DNA of 64,000 nt from Shewanella sp. UCD-KL21 (GTDB lineage Bacteria; Pseudomonadota; Gammaproteobacteria; Enterobacterales; Shewanellaceae), in the NCBI RefSeq assembly GCF_001957135.1, contig NZ_MPHK01000002.1, positions 204,124 through 268,123 of the forward strand, given 5' to 3'. Below the pieces are notes generated by a model that saw only the letters and a program-made list of their open reading frames with translations, did no database searches and was not told the origin of the DNA. This document shows, piece by piece, positions 7,888 through 16,570 of the stretch. The position numbers were made by a program, and so were the translations under genes. Each line of letters begins with the position of its first letter. Positions within the stretch are counted from its first letter, which is position 1.

Positions 7888-8865
7888 TTACATTGATTTG
7901 ATTTTGACTATTTGTTCACCCACTACAGTCCCATCAAATGAGCGATGAAAGGGTTCTACTTTCGCTTGAAAAAGCGCTTTATCTGGATAACTTACAATCG
8001 TGCCAGCCGCTTGGACCTGCGCTAAGGCATGATCAGAGGCTTCTTGCCACAATGACTTTTGATAAACCACAGAGTCAGCCATCGCTGCTGATAACCATTG
8101 CTGTTGCTGCGCGGTTAAGCCATTCCATACCGGCAAGCTGGCCAAAATAATGTCAGGCACAAAGGTGTGCTCATCAAGGCTGTAATATTTAGCAATTTCA
8201 TAGTGACGAGAAAGATAATAGCTAGGCGGGTTATTCTCTGCGCCATCAACCACCCCTTGCTGCAGTGCGGCATACAATTCCCCCCAAGAAATTGGTGCAG
8301 CAGCGCCACCTAAAGCCTGCACCATGCTAACGGCAGTAGGGCTATTGACCACTCGGATCTTATTACCAAGCAGATCGTCTGGCGTATTAATTGGCGCATT
8401 AGTGGTATAAAAGCTGCGGCTACCGGCATCGTAGTAACCCATACCTTTAAGCCTGGCAACTTTGACTTTTTCCAATAATGACTGACCTATTTCGCCCTCT
8501 AATACACGCCAAAAATGCTCACGATCGCGCATCAAATAAGGAATACCAAACAGCTTCATTTCTGGCACAAAGCCTTCTAATGGACTAGTTGAAACCTTGG
8601 TCATCGCCAAACTACCAATTTGCAGTAGCTCGATTAACTCCCGCTCAGATCCCAGTTGACCATTAGGATAAATGACGATTTCCATTGAACCAGCCGAATA
8701 ATAATGTAACCGGCTAGCCATATGTTCCATCGCCAAATGCACCACATGACGCGTATCCAAGGTGTGAGCTAAAGTTAAGGTGACTTTTTTATTACTACTG
8801 CCACAGCTCATTAAAAAAAACACACCCGCGATGGCAACAAATTTAAAAAGAAGATTATTTTTCAT
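7888..8865 (-). CDS. TRAP substrate-binding protein, predicted lipoprotein (DctP type)
   Basis: The solute receptor of the TRAP system, about 325 residues. I start it at the ATG at 8865, with AGAAG eight bases before it; a GTG three codons upstream has no usable spacing. The N-terminus has a lipobox (FFLMSC, cysteine near residue 21) rather than a plain cleavable signal, so the protein should be membrane-anchored. Most Gram-negative DctP proteins are free in the periplasm. The DctP fold signatures are present: AHTLDTRHVVH at the start of the mature part, YPNGQLGSERELIELLQIG, and the ligand-contacting region GNKIRVVNSPT followed by WGELYAALQQGVVDGAENN. The R-x-V-N stretch holds the arginine that usually binds the substrate carboxylate. 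Context suggests galacturonate or an unsaturated uronate. Confidence 0.9.
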   Translation of the reverse strand: MKNNLLFKFVAIAGVFFLMSCGSSNKKVTLTLAHTLDTRHVVHLAMEHMASRLHYYSAGSMEIVIYPNGQLGSERELIELLQIGSLAMTKVSTSPLEGFVPEMKLFGIPYLMRDREHFWRVLEGEIGQSLLEKVKVARLKGMGYYDAGSRSFYTTNAPINTPDDLLGNKIRVVNSPTAVSMVQALGGAAAPISWGELYAALQQGVVDGAENNPPSYYLSRHYEIAKYYSLDEHTFVPDIILASLPVWNGLTAQQQQWLSAAMADSVVYQKSLWQEASDHALAQVQAAGTIVSYPDKALFQAKVEPFHRSFDGTVVGEQIVKIKSM

Positions 8866-8900
8866 TTTTATCACTTCTATGGTTGTTAAAAATGACCAGA

Positions 8901-9746
8901 TTAGCGCAGCTCATTGGGTTGATATTTATCCATATCATCGTAATCCAAATTCTCGCCAGCCATACCCCAAATAAAACTGTAATTTTGGGTACCGCTACCG
9001 GCATGAATCGACCAAGGAGGTGAAATAACGGCTTGTTCGTTATGTACCCAAATATGGCGAGTTTCTTGGGGCTGGCCCATAAAATGACATACCGCTTGTG
9101 ATTCAGGCACTTCAAAATAGAAATACACTTCATTGCGACGATCATGCTGATGGGCTGGCATGGTGTTCCACACACTCCCAGTATTTAATGCCGTTAGGCC
9201 CATTTGTAATTGGCAGGTTTTTACCACAGTACTAATAAGCATTTGGCGAATATCACGCTCATTTGAGGTCGCTAAACTGCCAAGATGAAGCACGTTGGCG
9301 TCTTGTTTGGTCACCAATTGAGTAGGATAAGCATGGTGGGCTGGCGCTGAGTTTAAATAAAATTTCGCAGGAGTAGCAGCATCATCACTGGCAAAAATAA
9401 CCTGTTGATTATCTTTACCAATATAAAGCGCATCTTGATAATTTAACGAGTAACAGGTGCCATCAACGGTAATGGTGCCCTGCCCACCCACATTGATAAC
9501 CCCAAGCTCACGACCATGTAAGAAAGTGGCCGCTTTTAATGGCTCTAAGGTTTCTAACTGTAACGGCTGAACGGTTGGCACAGCACTGCCCACCATAAAG
9601 CGTTCGTAGTGACTATAAACCCAATAAACCTGATTAGGTTGCATTAGTTTATCTACCAAAAATTCATTGCGTAATTGATTTGTATCGAAGCCTTTCACTT
9701 CATTTGGGCCCACTGCATAGCGGGTTTCCACTTCCGTTAAACTCAT
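8901..9746 (-). CDS. kduI: 5-keto-4-deoxyuronate isomerase KduI
   Basis: Converts 5-keto-4-deoxyuronate, released by pectin lyases and oligogalacturonate lyases, into 2,5-diketo-3-deoxygluconate in the cytoplasm. It has 281 residues against 278 in E. coli. The cupin zinc site is visible as His199 and His201 (MPAHQH), Glu206 (NEVYFYFEVPE) and His248 (WSIHAGSG), the same spacing as the E. coli ligands shifted by three. A strong ribosome site (AAGGAGATAACA) precedes the ATG. It follows kduD in the operon and precedes the TRAP genes, so import and the first two catabolic steps are made together. Confidence 0.97.
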   Translation of the reverse strand: MSLTEVETRYAVGPNEVKGFDTNQLRNEFLVDKLMQPNQVYWVYSHYERFMVGSAVPTVQPLQLETLEPLKAATFLHGRELGVINVGGQGTITVDGTCYSLNYQDALYIGKDNQQVIFASDDAATPAKFYLNSAPAHHAYPTQLVTKQDANVLHLGSLATSNERDIRQMLISTVVKTCQLQMGLTALNTGSVWNTMPAHQHDRRNEVYFYFEVPESQAVCHFMGQPQETRHIWVHNEQAVISPPWSIHAGSGTQNYSFIWGMAGENLDYDDMDKYQPNELR

Positions 9747-9800
9747 TGTTATCTCCTTATTACGTATTTAGCTGTGTTATCAAACTAAATACTTGTGCTG

Positions 9801-10562
9801 TTAACGAGCCAACCAGCCACCATCAACCGCCAAAATATGACCATTAACGTAGTCGCTAGCACTTGAGGCTAAAAATATTGCTGCGCCAACTAAATCTTCC
9901 GGCTCTCCCCAGCGTCCAGCAGGAATACGCTTTTCAATCTCGGCATTGCGTTGTGCATCATCTTGCAGCGCTTGGGTGTTATCGGTACGAAAATACCCTG
10001 GAGCTATCGCATTAACTTGTATGTTTTGACTTGCCCACTCATTCGCTAACGCCTTGGTTAATCCCGCTACCGCATGCTTGCTTGCGGTGTAAGCAGGTAC
10101 TGTCATGCCGCCGCTGTATGACAACATTGAGGCAATATTGATAATTTTTCCTTGTTGTTTGGTCATCATTGCTGGCGCAACAGCTTGGGCAAGTAAAAAA
10201 CTAGCATCAAGATTGACTCGCATGACCCGCTGCCATTCTTCATAGTCATAATCCACAGCCGGCTGGCGATATATCGTGCCGCCGACATTGACTAAAATAT
10301 CAATCGCTGACACTTGCCCCAGAACTTGCTCACTCATATGGCGTATATCTTCCGCTTTCGATAAATCGGCATAACACTGACTTGCCTGTAAACCTGCACC
10401 GGCAATAAGTGCCAAGGTGTCATCGCATCCATGCTCACGTGAACTGCTGCAAATTACTGTTGCACCCGCTTTGGCTAAACCGAGAGCGATTTGTTGACCC
10501 AAACCGCGGCTAGCACCAGTGACTAGTGCGACCTTGCCACTCAGGTTAAATAATTCTGTCAT
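9801..10562 (-). CDS. kduD: 2-deoxy-D-gluconate 3-dehydrogenase KduD
   Basis: A short-chain dehydrogenase that reduces 2,5-diketo-3-deoxygluconate to 2-keto-3-deoxygluconate with NAD(P)H. I chose the ATG at 10562 (MTELFNLSGK), which gives 253 residues, the same as E. coli KduD; the longer frame to 10607 adds a non-conserved leader. The Rossmann motif TGASRGLG lies near residue 15, the catalytic Ser in IASMLSYSG near 142, and YTASK near 155-159. The usual NNAG is NVGG here. The C-terminal GHILAVDGGWLAR is typical of KduD. It is the first gene of the operon, and two repressor-type palindromes lie about 100-140 bp upstream. Confidence 0.95.
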   Translation of the reverse strand: MTELFNLSGKVALVTGASRGLGQQIALGLAKAGATVICSSSREHGCDDTLALIAGAGLQASQCYADLSKAEDIRHMSEQVLGQVSAIDILVNVGGTIYRQPAVDYDYEEWQRVMRVNLDASFLLAQAVAPAMMTKQQGKIINIASMLSYSGGMTVPAYTASKHAVAGLTKALANEWASQNIQVNAIAPGYFRTDNTQALQDDAQRNAEIEKRIPAGRWGEPEDLVGAAIFLASSASDYVNGHILAVDGGWLAR

Positions 10563-10658
10563 CCTGATTATTCCTGTTAGATTTGAAAACAAGCATTTAC
10601 ACAACAAACTGTTACCACCAAGTTAACTCGACTTAGCGCTCTTGTTAAGGCACATTCT

Positions 10659-10674
10659 TCGCCACCGGTAGCAA
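10659..10674. promoter_or_regulatory. Palindromic operator in the kduD/uxaB gap, variant
   Basis: GCCACCGGTAGC (10661-10672) differs from the perfect core by one base. It lies on the kduD side of the divergent promoter, 97 bp from the kduD ATG. Confidence 0.65.
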
Positions 10675-10690
10675 TTTGTCAAATTTTATT

Positions 10691-10704
10691 TGCCACCGGT
10701 GGCA
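10691..10704. promoter_or_regulatory. Palindromic operator in the kduD/uxaB gap, perfect
   Basis: A perfect TGCCACCGGTGGCA, identical in core to the two strong lyase operators, is centred 30 bp from the variant site, about three helical turns. The pair sits between the divergently read kduD and uxaB, 47 bp from the uxaB ATG, so one repressor could control both arms. Confidence 0.75.
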
Positions 10705-10750
10705 TTAGGTCGTAAACTAAATGCAATTCAAGTGTCATTAAGGGAATGCC

Positions 10751-12211
10751 ATGCTACAACTCAATAGAAAAAACTTTAATAAAAACCAATACCCTACAAA
10801 GGTTATGCAATTCGGTGAAGGGAATTTTTTACGGGCATTTATTGATTGGCAAATAGATATACTTAATGAAACAACGGACTTGCAGGCAGGTGTTAGCGTC
10901 ATTCGACCTATCGATTATGACACTTTACCCTTACTGAATACCCAAGATGGTTTGTACACCACTATTATTCGCGGCCTAAATGAAAACGGTGAGACCGTTT
11001 CAGACAAACGGATAATCTCTTGTATTAATGAAGAAATCCCAGTTTATAAAGATTTCAGCCGCTATTTAGCATTAGCTGAAAACCCTGATATTAAATTGAT
11101 TTTCTCTAATACCACAGAAGCAGGCATTGATTATAATGCGCAAGATAAACTAGACGATGCCCCCGCAAGCACTTTTCCGGCCAAACTAACGCAATGGCTA
11201 TACCGCCGATACCAGCACTTCAATGGTGCTGACAGCGCAGGTTTGGTCATGATTCCCTGTGAGTTAATTGATTACAACGGTGAAAAGTTAAAACAAATCG
11301 TCCATCAATATGCCCAGCTATGGCAACTGCCGGCTGAATTTGTCACTTGGCTTAACCACGCCAATCATTTCTGCTCAACCTTAGTCGACCGTATTGTGAC
11401 AGGCTTTCCCCGCAGCGAACATGAGTCATTACAACAAGAAGTGGGTTATTTAGATAACTTCATGGTGACTGCAGAGCACTTTCATCTATTTGTGATTCAA
11501 GGACCTAAACACCTTGCCGATTTGCTTTGTTTACATGGCAGTACACTGAATATCAAAATTGTTGATGACATTTCGCCGTATAAACAGCGTAAAGTGGCTA
11601 TTCTAAATGGGGCTCACACCGCAGTCGTACCGCTTGCTTATATGGCAAATATTGACTCGGTTGGCGAAACCTTAGCGCAGCCATTATTTGAACAATATTT
11701 GAACCAGCTTATCTACCGGGAAATTATTCCAACACTATCACTACCCGAAGATGAGCTTAACTCCTTTGCCCGAGATGTGATGAACCGCTTTCGTAATCCA
11801 TATATTTACCACGAATTACTGTCTATTTCGCTAAATAGCATGACCAAATACACCACCCGTATTGTGCCGCAGCTAAACCTGTACCTTAAAAACAGCCAAT
11901 CTGTGCCACCAATGATGGCGCTGGCCTTTGCCGGACAGATGTGGTTTTACCGCGGCTTACGTGATGGCGAAGTCATTGCCCTTAGCGATAATAAACAATG
12001 GTTATCATTATTTAACGATCTTTGGAGCCAAGTTGCTGCAGGTGATATAACTGTTGGCTACCTAGTGACTGAAGTATTAGGGGCAAGCTGGCACTGGGGA
12101 CAAGATTTAAATCAACTCGACGGATTCACAGCGCAAGTCACCAACAACCTTGAATCGCTTATGGCCAATGGTGTTGTTGCCACGATGACCGCGGCATTGG
12201 ATGACCTTTAA
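10751..12211 (+). CDS. uxaB: Tagaturonate reductase (altronate oxidoreductase) UxaB
   Basis: Reduces D-tagaturonate to D-altronate with NADH, the second step of galacturonate breakdown after UxaC. It has 486 residues against 483 in E. coli, and large parts are nearly the same as I recall them: QFGEGNFLRAFIDWQIDILNE near the start, NTQDGLYTTIIRGLNE, FSNTTEAGI, FCSTLVDRIVTGFPR, and KVAILNGAHTAVVP with the family's catalytic Lys region. It belongs to the mannitol dehydrogenase superfamily. AAGGGA precedes the ATG. It is first in a plus-strand operon with uxaA and kdgK, read from the operator region shared with kduD. Confidence 0.97.
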   Translation: MLQLNRKNFNKNQYPTKVMQFGEGNFLRAFIDWQIDILNETTDLQAGVSVIRPIDYDTLPLLNTQDGLYTTIIRGLNENGETVSDKRIISCINEEIPVYKDFSRYLALAENPDIKLIFSNTTEAGIDYNAQDKLDDAPASTFPAKLTQWLYRRYQHFNGADSAGLVMIPCELIDYNGEKLKQIVHQYAQLWQLPAEFVTWLNHANHFCSTLVDRIVTGFPRSEHESLQQEVGYLDNFMVTAEHFHLFVIQGPKHLADLLCLHGSTLNIKIVDDISPYKQRKVAILNGAHTAVVPLAYMANIDSVGETLAQPLFEQYLNQLIYREIIPTLSLPEDELNSFARDVMNRFRNPYIYHELLSISLNSMTKYTTRIVPQLNLYLKNSQSVPPMMALAFAGQMWFYRGLRDGEVIALSDNKQWLSLFNDLWSQVAAGDITVGYLVTEVLGASWHWGQDLNQLDGFTAQVTNNLESLMANGVVATMTAALDDL

Positions 12212-12212
12212 T

Positions 12213-13700
12213 ATGAAAGACATAATTAAACTGCACCCGTTAGATGATGTAGCCATTGCACTTAGGGATATCAATGCAGGGGAAACCTTCAATATTGATC
12301 AGTTAAGCCTCTGCGTTAACCATGATATTAAAAAAGGCCATAAAATCGCCCTTAAAGCGATAACTGCTAAGTCTAAAGTGATCAAATATGGTGCGCCCAT
12401 TGGCACCGCAGTGCACGATATTGCTCTAGGTGATTGGGTACATACCCATAGCATTAAAACGACCTTGAACGATGAGCTCGGCTATCAATATCAACCTGAC
12501 TTTATCACGGCAGCGGAAGCTAAATCGTCGCCAGAGGTAATGCTGTATCGCCGTGCTAATGGTGATGTCGCCATTCGTAACGAAATTTGGCTGATCCCAA
12601 CTGTAGGTTGCGTCAATGGCATGATTGCACAAATGGCCAAAACCTTTTTAGCCCGTAACCCTGATCTCGCTATTGATGGCGTGCATGTTTTTCCCCATCA
12701 ATTTGGTTGCTCACAACTTGGCGATGACTTAGAAACCACCCGAATATTGCTACAAAATATGGTACTACACCCGAATGCCGGTGGCGCTCTTGTTGTTGGA
12801 CTTGGTTGTGAGAACAATCAAATCTCGGTATTTAAAGAAGGACTGGGCAAATTTGACGACAAACGAGTCAAGTTTTTGCTCACCCAAACAGCGGAAGATG
12901 AAATTGAAGAAGGCGTGGCCCATCTTGAAGCAATCTATGCCGAAATGCGCCAAGACAAACGAGTAACGGGCAGCTTAAGTGAAGTGAAGTTTGGTTTAGA
13001 ATGTGGCGGCAGTGACGGTCTTTCAGGTATTACAGCTAATCCATTATTAGGCTATTTTTCAGATTATCTTATCGCCCAAGGCGGCACCACAGTACTCACT
13101 GAAGTGCCAGAAATGTTCGGCGCTGAAACCATTTTAATGTCGCGCTGTAAAGACAAAGCCACCTTTTATGACTTAGTAGACATGGTTAATGGCTTTAAGC
13201 GTTATTACAAAGACCATAATCAACCGGTTTACGAAAACCCATCACCGGGTAATAAAGACGGTGGCATCACCACCTTAGAAGATAAATCATTAGGCTGTAC
13301 CCAAAAAGCCGGTACCAGTAAAGTTCAGGCGGTATTGAAATATGGCCAGCGCCTCAGTACACCCGGGCTTAACTTACTCACTGCGCCCGGCAATGATCCT
13401 ATAGCCACCAGCGCACTTGGGGCCTGTGGATGTCATATGGTGCTATTTACCACGGGGCGAGGAACGCCTTATGGCGGCTTTGTGCCAACCCTAAAAATGT
13501 CTACTAATTCTGAATTAGCACAAAGAAAACCCCGCTGGATTGACTTTGATGCAGGGGTATTAATTAATGATGCCAATATGGAACAAGTGCATGCGGAATT
13601 TTTACAACTGTTAGTTGCCATAGTGAACGGCCAACCAACCTGTAATGAAAAAAATGACATTAGAGAAGTCGCTATCTGGAAAAAGGGAGTGACTTTATAA
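12213..13700 (+). CDS. uxaA: Altronate dehydratase UxaA
   Basis: Dehydrates D-altronate to 2-keto-3-deoxygluconate; the family needs iron. The ATG at 12213, one base after the uxaB stop, gives 495 residues, exactly the E. coli length, and an N-terminus (MKDIIKLHPLDDVAIAL) that lines up with the E. coli protein. An ATG at 12201 overlapping uxaB is possible. Conserved blocks include LPTVGCVNG-like (IPTVGCVNG), GCSQLGDD, HPNAGGALVVGLGCENNQ, GLECGGSDGLSGITANP, TLEDKSLGCTQKAG and TGRGTPYGGFVPT. Both the short SAF-like N-terminal domain and the large C-terminal domain are complete. It joins the galacturonate branch to the KDG branch made by kduI and kduD. Confidence 0.97.
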   Translation: MKDIIKLHPLDDVAIALRDINAGETFNIDQLSLCVNHDIKKGHKIALKAITAKSKVIKYGAPIGTAVHDIALGDWVHTHSIKTTLNDELGYQYQPDFITAAEAKSSPEVMLYRRANGDVAIRNEIWLIPTVGCVNGMIAQMAKTFLARNPDLAIDGVHVFPHQFGCSQLGDDLETTRILLQNMVLHPNAGGALVVGLGCENNQISVFKEGLGKFDDKRVKFLLTQTAEDEIEEGVAHLEAIYAEMRQDKRVTGSLSEVKFGLECGGSDGLSGITANPLLGYFSDYLIAQGGTTVLTEVPEMFGAETILMSRCKDKATFYDLVDMVNGFKRYYKDHNQPVYENPSPGNKDGGITTLEDKSLGCTQKAGTSKVQAVLKYGQRLSTPGLNLLTAPGNDPIATSALGACGCHMVLFTTGRGTPYGGFVPTLKMSTNSELAQRKPRWIDFDAGVLINDANMEQVHAEFLQLLVAIVNGQPTCNEKNDIREVAIWKKGVTL

Positions 13701-14684
13701 ATGAGCAGTTTAAAAATAGCCGTGATTGGCGAATGCATGATTGAACTTAAAGGCCAAGTATTTGGTGACATGCAACAGCACTTTGGCGGTGATGTGATGA
13801 ATACGGCCATTTACTTAAAAAAACTGGCAGCCGATACAATGGATGTTAGCTTTGTGTCAAGTATGGGCACAGATACATTAAGCATTGCCCTGATCGATCG
13901 CTGGTTATCCCATGGTATTTTAGTCGACAAAGTGTTACTTAACCCCCACAAAAATGCAGGCTTATATCTCATCCAAAACACCCCTGATGGCGAACGCACT
14001 TTTCAGTATTGGCGAAATGACTCCGCGGCAAAGTATATGGTTCAGCATCTGCAATTCAACTCAGTTATTGATGATTTAGCAAAGTTTGATGCCATTTATT
14101 TGTCAGGCATCTCCTTGGCAATATTGCCCTCAGAAGATGCACAATACCTATTGTTAAAACTTAAAAGGCTGACTCAAAAAGGGGTAAAACTGATCTTCGA
14201 CAGCAATTACCGACCAAGTTTGTGGTCAAGTAAGCAAGCATGTCAGCAACGGATGAAAGCTGTCATGGCAATGTCGAGTCTAGCCTTAGTCACATTTGAA
14301 GATGAGCAACTGCTTTGGGGAGATAAAAGCCTCAGCTTTGCTCGTCAAAGACTGCATCAACAAGGTGCGTCGCTGCTCGTCATAAAAGATGGTGCCAACG
14401 GTTGTCATATTAGCCATCAAAATAGCTCAGGGATAATAGAAACTCAGCATTACCCTACCGAGCCGGTCACCCATGTTGTTGACACAACTGCTGCAGGAGA
14501 TTCATTTAATGCAGGTTTTCTTTGCTACTGGCTACAAGGTGAGCCTTTTGCTAATTGTGCTCTAGCAGGCAACTTCACCGCTGCTCAAGTGATTGCTCAA
14601 ACAGGCGCAATTGTGGAAATTGATCCTAAGAAGATTTACATCGGCAGTCATGTCGCGGAAAACGACACTTTGTTGCCTATATGA
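13701..14684 (+). CDS. kdgK: 2-keto-3-deoxygluconate kinase KdgK
   Basis: A PfkB-family sugar kinase that phosphorylates KDG to KDPG with ATP, 327 residues. The N-terminal IGECMIELKG is the KdgK form of the substrate-binding start. A GGDVMNTAIYLKKL sugar-site segment and the C-terminal signature DTTAAGDSFNAGF, with the catalytic Asp, are intact. It starts immediately after the uxaA stop (TAA then ATG). It is the point where the pectin and galacturonate branches join. The next enzyme, KDPG aldolase, is not in the window and is probably the central Entner-Doudoroff copy elsewhere. Confidence 0.95.
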   Translation: MSSLKIAVIGECMIELKGQVFGDMQQHFGGDVMNTAIYLKKLAADTMDVSFVSSMGTDTLSIALIDRWLSHGILVDKVLLNPHKNAGLYLIQNTPDGERTFQYWRNDSAAKYMVQHLQFNSVIDDLAKFDAIYLSGISLAILPSEDAQYLLLKLKRLTQKGVKLIFDSNYRPSLWSSKQACQQRMKAVMAMSSLALVTFEDEQLLWGDKSLSFARQRLHQQGASLLVIKDGANGCHISHQNSSGIIETQHYPTEPVTHVVDTTAAGDSFNAGFLCYWLQGEPFANCALAGNFTAAQVIAQTGAIVEIDPKKIYIGSHVAENDTLLPI

Positions 14685-14692
14685 AGATATGA

Positions 14693-14744
14693 AGGGTTCA
14701 GACTCTCGGGGGTAAACGTTGGTGGGGCCTCAGTACCTGACCCT
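14693..14744. repeat. Imperfect inverted repeat downstream of kdgK
   Basis: AGGGTTCAG (14693-14701) faces CTGACCCT (14737-14744) around a G-rich 35-base spacer. This could be a weak stem for the end of the convergent kdgK and GGDEF genes, or the trace of a small repeated element. There is no T-tract. Confidence 0.3.
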
Positions 14745-14751
14745 AATTATT

Positions 14752-16101
14752 TTAAATAATATCTGAAGCAACTTGATCTCTTCCATTACTTTTTGCTTTA
14801 TATAGCTGCTCATCTGTCAGTCTATAGAGTTTGTCAGTATCGAGGTGTTCATAGTTTTTAACTTCTATAACACCGATTGAAATCGTGACACATTTATATT
14901 TAATATTTTCACTATGGTCTATAGCTAAGTCTTCAACACTTTTACAAATATGAGTAAAGTAATCTATGTAATTTTCATTATTATTTAGCTGTGTGATAAT
15001 GGCAAACTCTTCACCTCCCGTGCGAAAAGAAAAATCACCAGCGCGATTATTATGCTTTACCAAGACTTGTGCAATTTTTTGTAATACGACATCCCCCGCT
15101 TGGTGTCCATATGTATCATTGTATTTTTTAAAGTAATCTATATCTAACATTGCAATTACAAAAGAACGCTTCTCACGTTTTGCGCGATTAAATTCTGAAA
15201 AAAGAATTTGATCGAAATGTCGTCGATTATATAAATTAGTTAAGGAATCAATAATGGCCATTTTTTGAAGTTCTTTAGTGCGTTCTAAAAATATAGCATT
15301 CAAATCTACCGCCATCTCTTCATGTTTAGCTAGAATTTCACGAGCTTCAAGCATCATCGTTTCTAATTCATTTATATAACTTTCTCTTAATGTTGCCTTA
15401 TACTTCAGTGCTTTGTTTTGCCAAATCACACTTTGCACTTCTTCTGGTGTCAAACATAAAGTTGACCCAAGGTCTAAATTATTGATTCGGGTATCTAAAC
15501 TTTCAGCATTGTCTTTTGACTTTAATCTGAATCTTATGGTAACTATCGTTCTTATCAATAGTGGATTGGGTGCATAAGGTTCTGATAACGTTATTTCAGA
15601 TTCTACATACTCCATATCATCTACTAGGGTAGCACCGCCGTAAAAAAAGCCTTTAAGATAATCGGGTAAGAATGGCATTACGTTCTCATAAACTGCAATG
15701 CCTGTTATCTCATCCATTGATAGAAGGCGACACCAACCAACCTCGTTTCTACTCCCTCCACAAACAACAGAGTTGAAACCGCTTTCGTCGCTTTTATAAA
15801 GCCAGTCGACGCCTGAATCAACCATATATCCGCCAAGACTTTGTTCAACCCATATACTTGCAAAGTTAACTCCAGCTTGAAATAGAACATACGCAGAAGG
15901 AGATATATCTTTAATAGTGTTAAGAATATTTATTAGGTATGAATAAGGGTACCATCTATTGGGTTCAATATTACTTGGTTGAATATCGAGACTAGCAGCA
16001 GGAAGAATAATGGTATTATTGAATGAACGAATAACCGAAAGTAAAAATGCACCAGACACTTCGCCTGTGATATCACTTTGATTAATATGAGCATTTAACA
16101 T
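14752..16101 (-). CDS. Diguanylate cyclase with unrecognised N-terminal sensor region
   Basis: A 449-residue cytoplasmic GGDEF protein that should make cyclic di-GMP from two GTP. The C-terminal domain (about 283-445) is complete: DSLTNLYNRRHFD, MLDIDYFKKYNDTYGHQAGD, the active-site GGEEF preceded five residues earlier by an inhibitory-site RAGD, and the tail YKAKSNGRDQV. Residues about 225-285 are a charged heptad-like helix joining sensor and cyclase. The first 210 residues form an aromatic-rich soluble domain without TM segments that I do not recognise. It vaguely resembles small-molecule or heme-binding alpha/beta sensor folds, but I see no decisive motif. AAAGGA precedes the ATG. The gene stands alone and is not obviously part of the pectin locus. 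Confidence 0.9.
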   Translation of the reverse strand: MLNAHINQSDITGEVSGAFLLSVIRSFNNTIILPAASLDIQPSNIEPNRWYPYSYLINILNTIKDISPSAYVLFQAGVNFASIWVEQSLGGYMVDSGVDWLYKSDESGFNSVVCGGSRNEVGWCRLLSMDEITGIAVYENVMPFLPDYLKGFFYGGATLVDDMEYVESEITLSEPYAPNPLLIRTIVTIRFRLKSKDNAESLDTRINNLDLGSTLCLTPEEVQSVIWQNKALKYKATLRESYINELETMMLEAREILAKHEEMAVDLNAIFLERTKELQKMAIIDSLTNLYNRRHFDQILFSEFNRAKREKRSFVIAMLDIDYFKKYNDTYGHQAGDVVLQKIAQVLVKHNNRAGDFSFRTGGEEFAIITQLNNNENYIDYFTHICKSVEDLAIDHSENIKYKCVTISIGVIEVKNYEHLDTDKLYRLTDEQLYKAKSNGRDQVASDII

Positions 16102-16269
16102 TATAAATCCTTTATAATTTCATCTTAGTACATGGGTACCTAAATCATTCATACTAATAAACATAGCAGCTTGTACTTGAAAAGTTGTGATTAATTGGTG
16201 GAGGTCTGTTCTAGAGTAAATGCCATATGACAATAATTAGCACCTTTAAAAAATGGCCGACAACCTTAA

Positions 16270-16502
16270 AACCCACTATATAATGTTGGACATGACGACA
16301 ACGATAATTGCTCAGCTGTTACAATGAAAGATATCAACGAAGAAACTTTAATATCAAAAGGAAAGCCTTTATCGCGTAACGATTTGGCTAAGCAGATACG
16401 AGTGAAGTACACGTTATTTGGTGCTCTGCTGATGCAAAAGCAGGGATATTGACTGAGTCAATCTTCTCAAAGCAGATAAGTGACTATAAAACAGGCATTT
16501 AA
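16270..16502 (+). pseudogene. Short frameshifted gene remnant, function unknown
   Basis: One frame is open from 16270 and contains an ATG at 16324 (MKDINEETLISKGKPLSRND...), ending at a TGA at 16450-16452. From about 16429 the neighbouring frame continues plausibly as DAKAGILTESIFSKQISD to a TAA at 16500-16502. A single missing base near 16429-16431 would join the two into one protein of about 75 residues. There is no good ribosome site. The rest of 16102-16570 shows no gene. This may equally be a real 42-residue peptide or chance. Confidence 0.3.
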
Positions 16503-16570
16503 AACACTAGTCAATAAAAGCAATTTTAGATTTATAGCATTAAATTTTAATTTTATTAGTCACTTAAACG

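Noticed and set aside
8855..9175. Minus-strand frame overlapping the end of kduI
   Set aside because: It is a shifted frame of kduI; the real KduI zinc-site residues are in the other frame.
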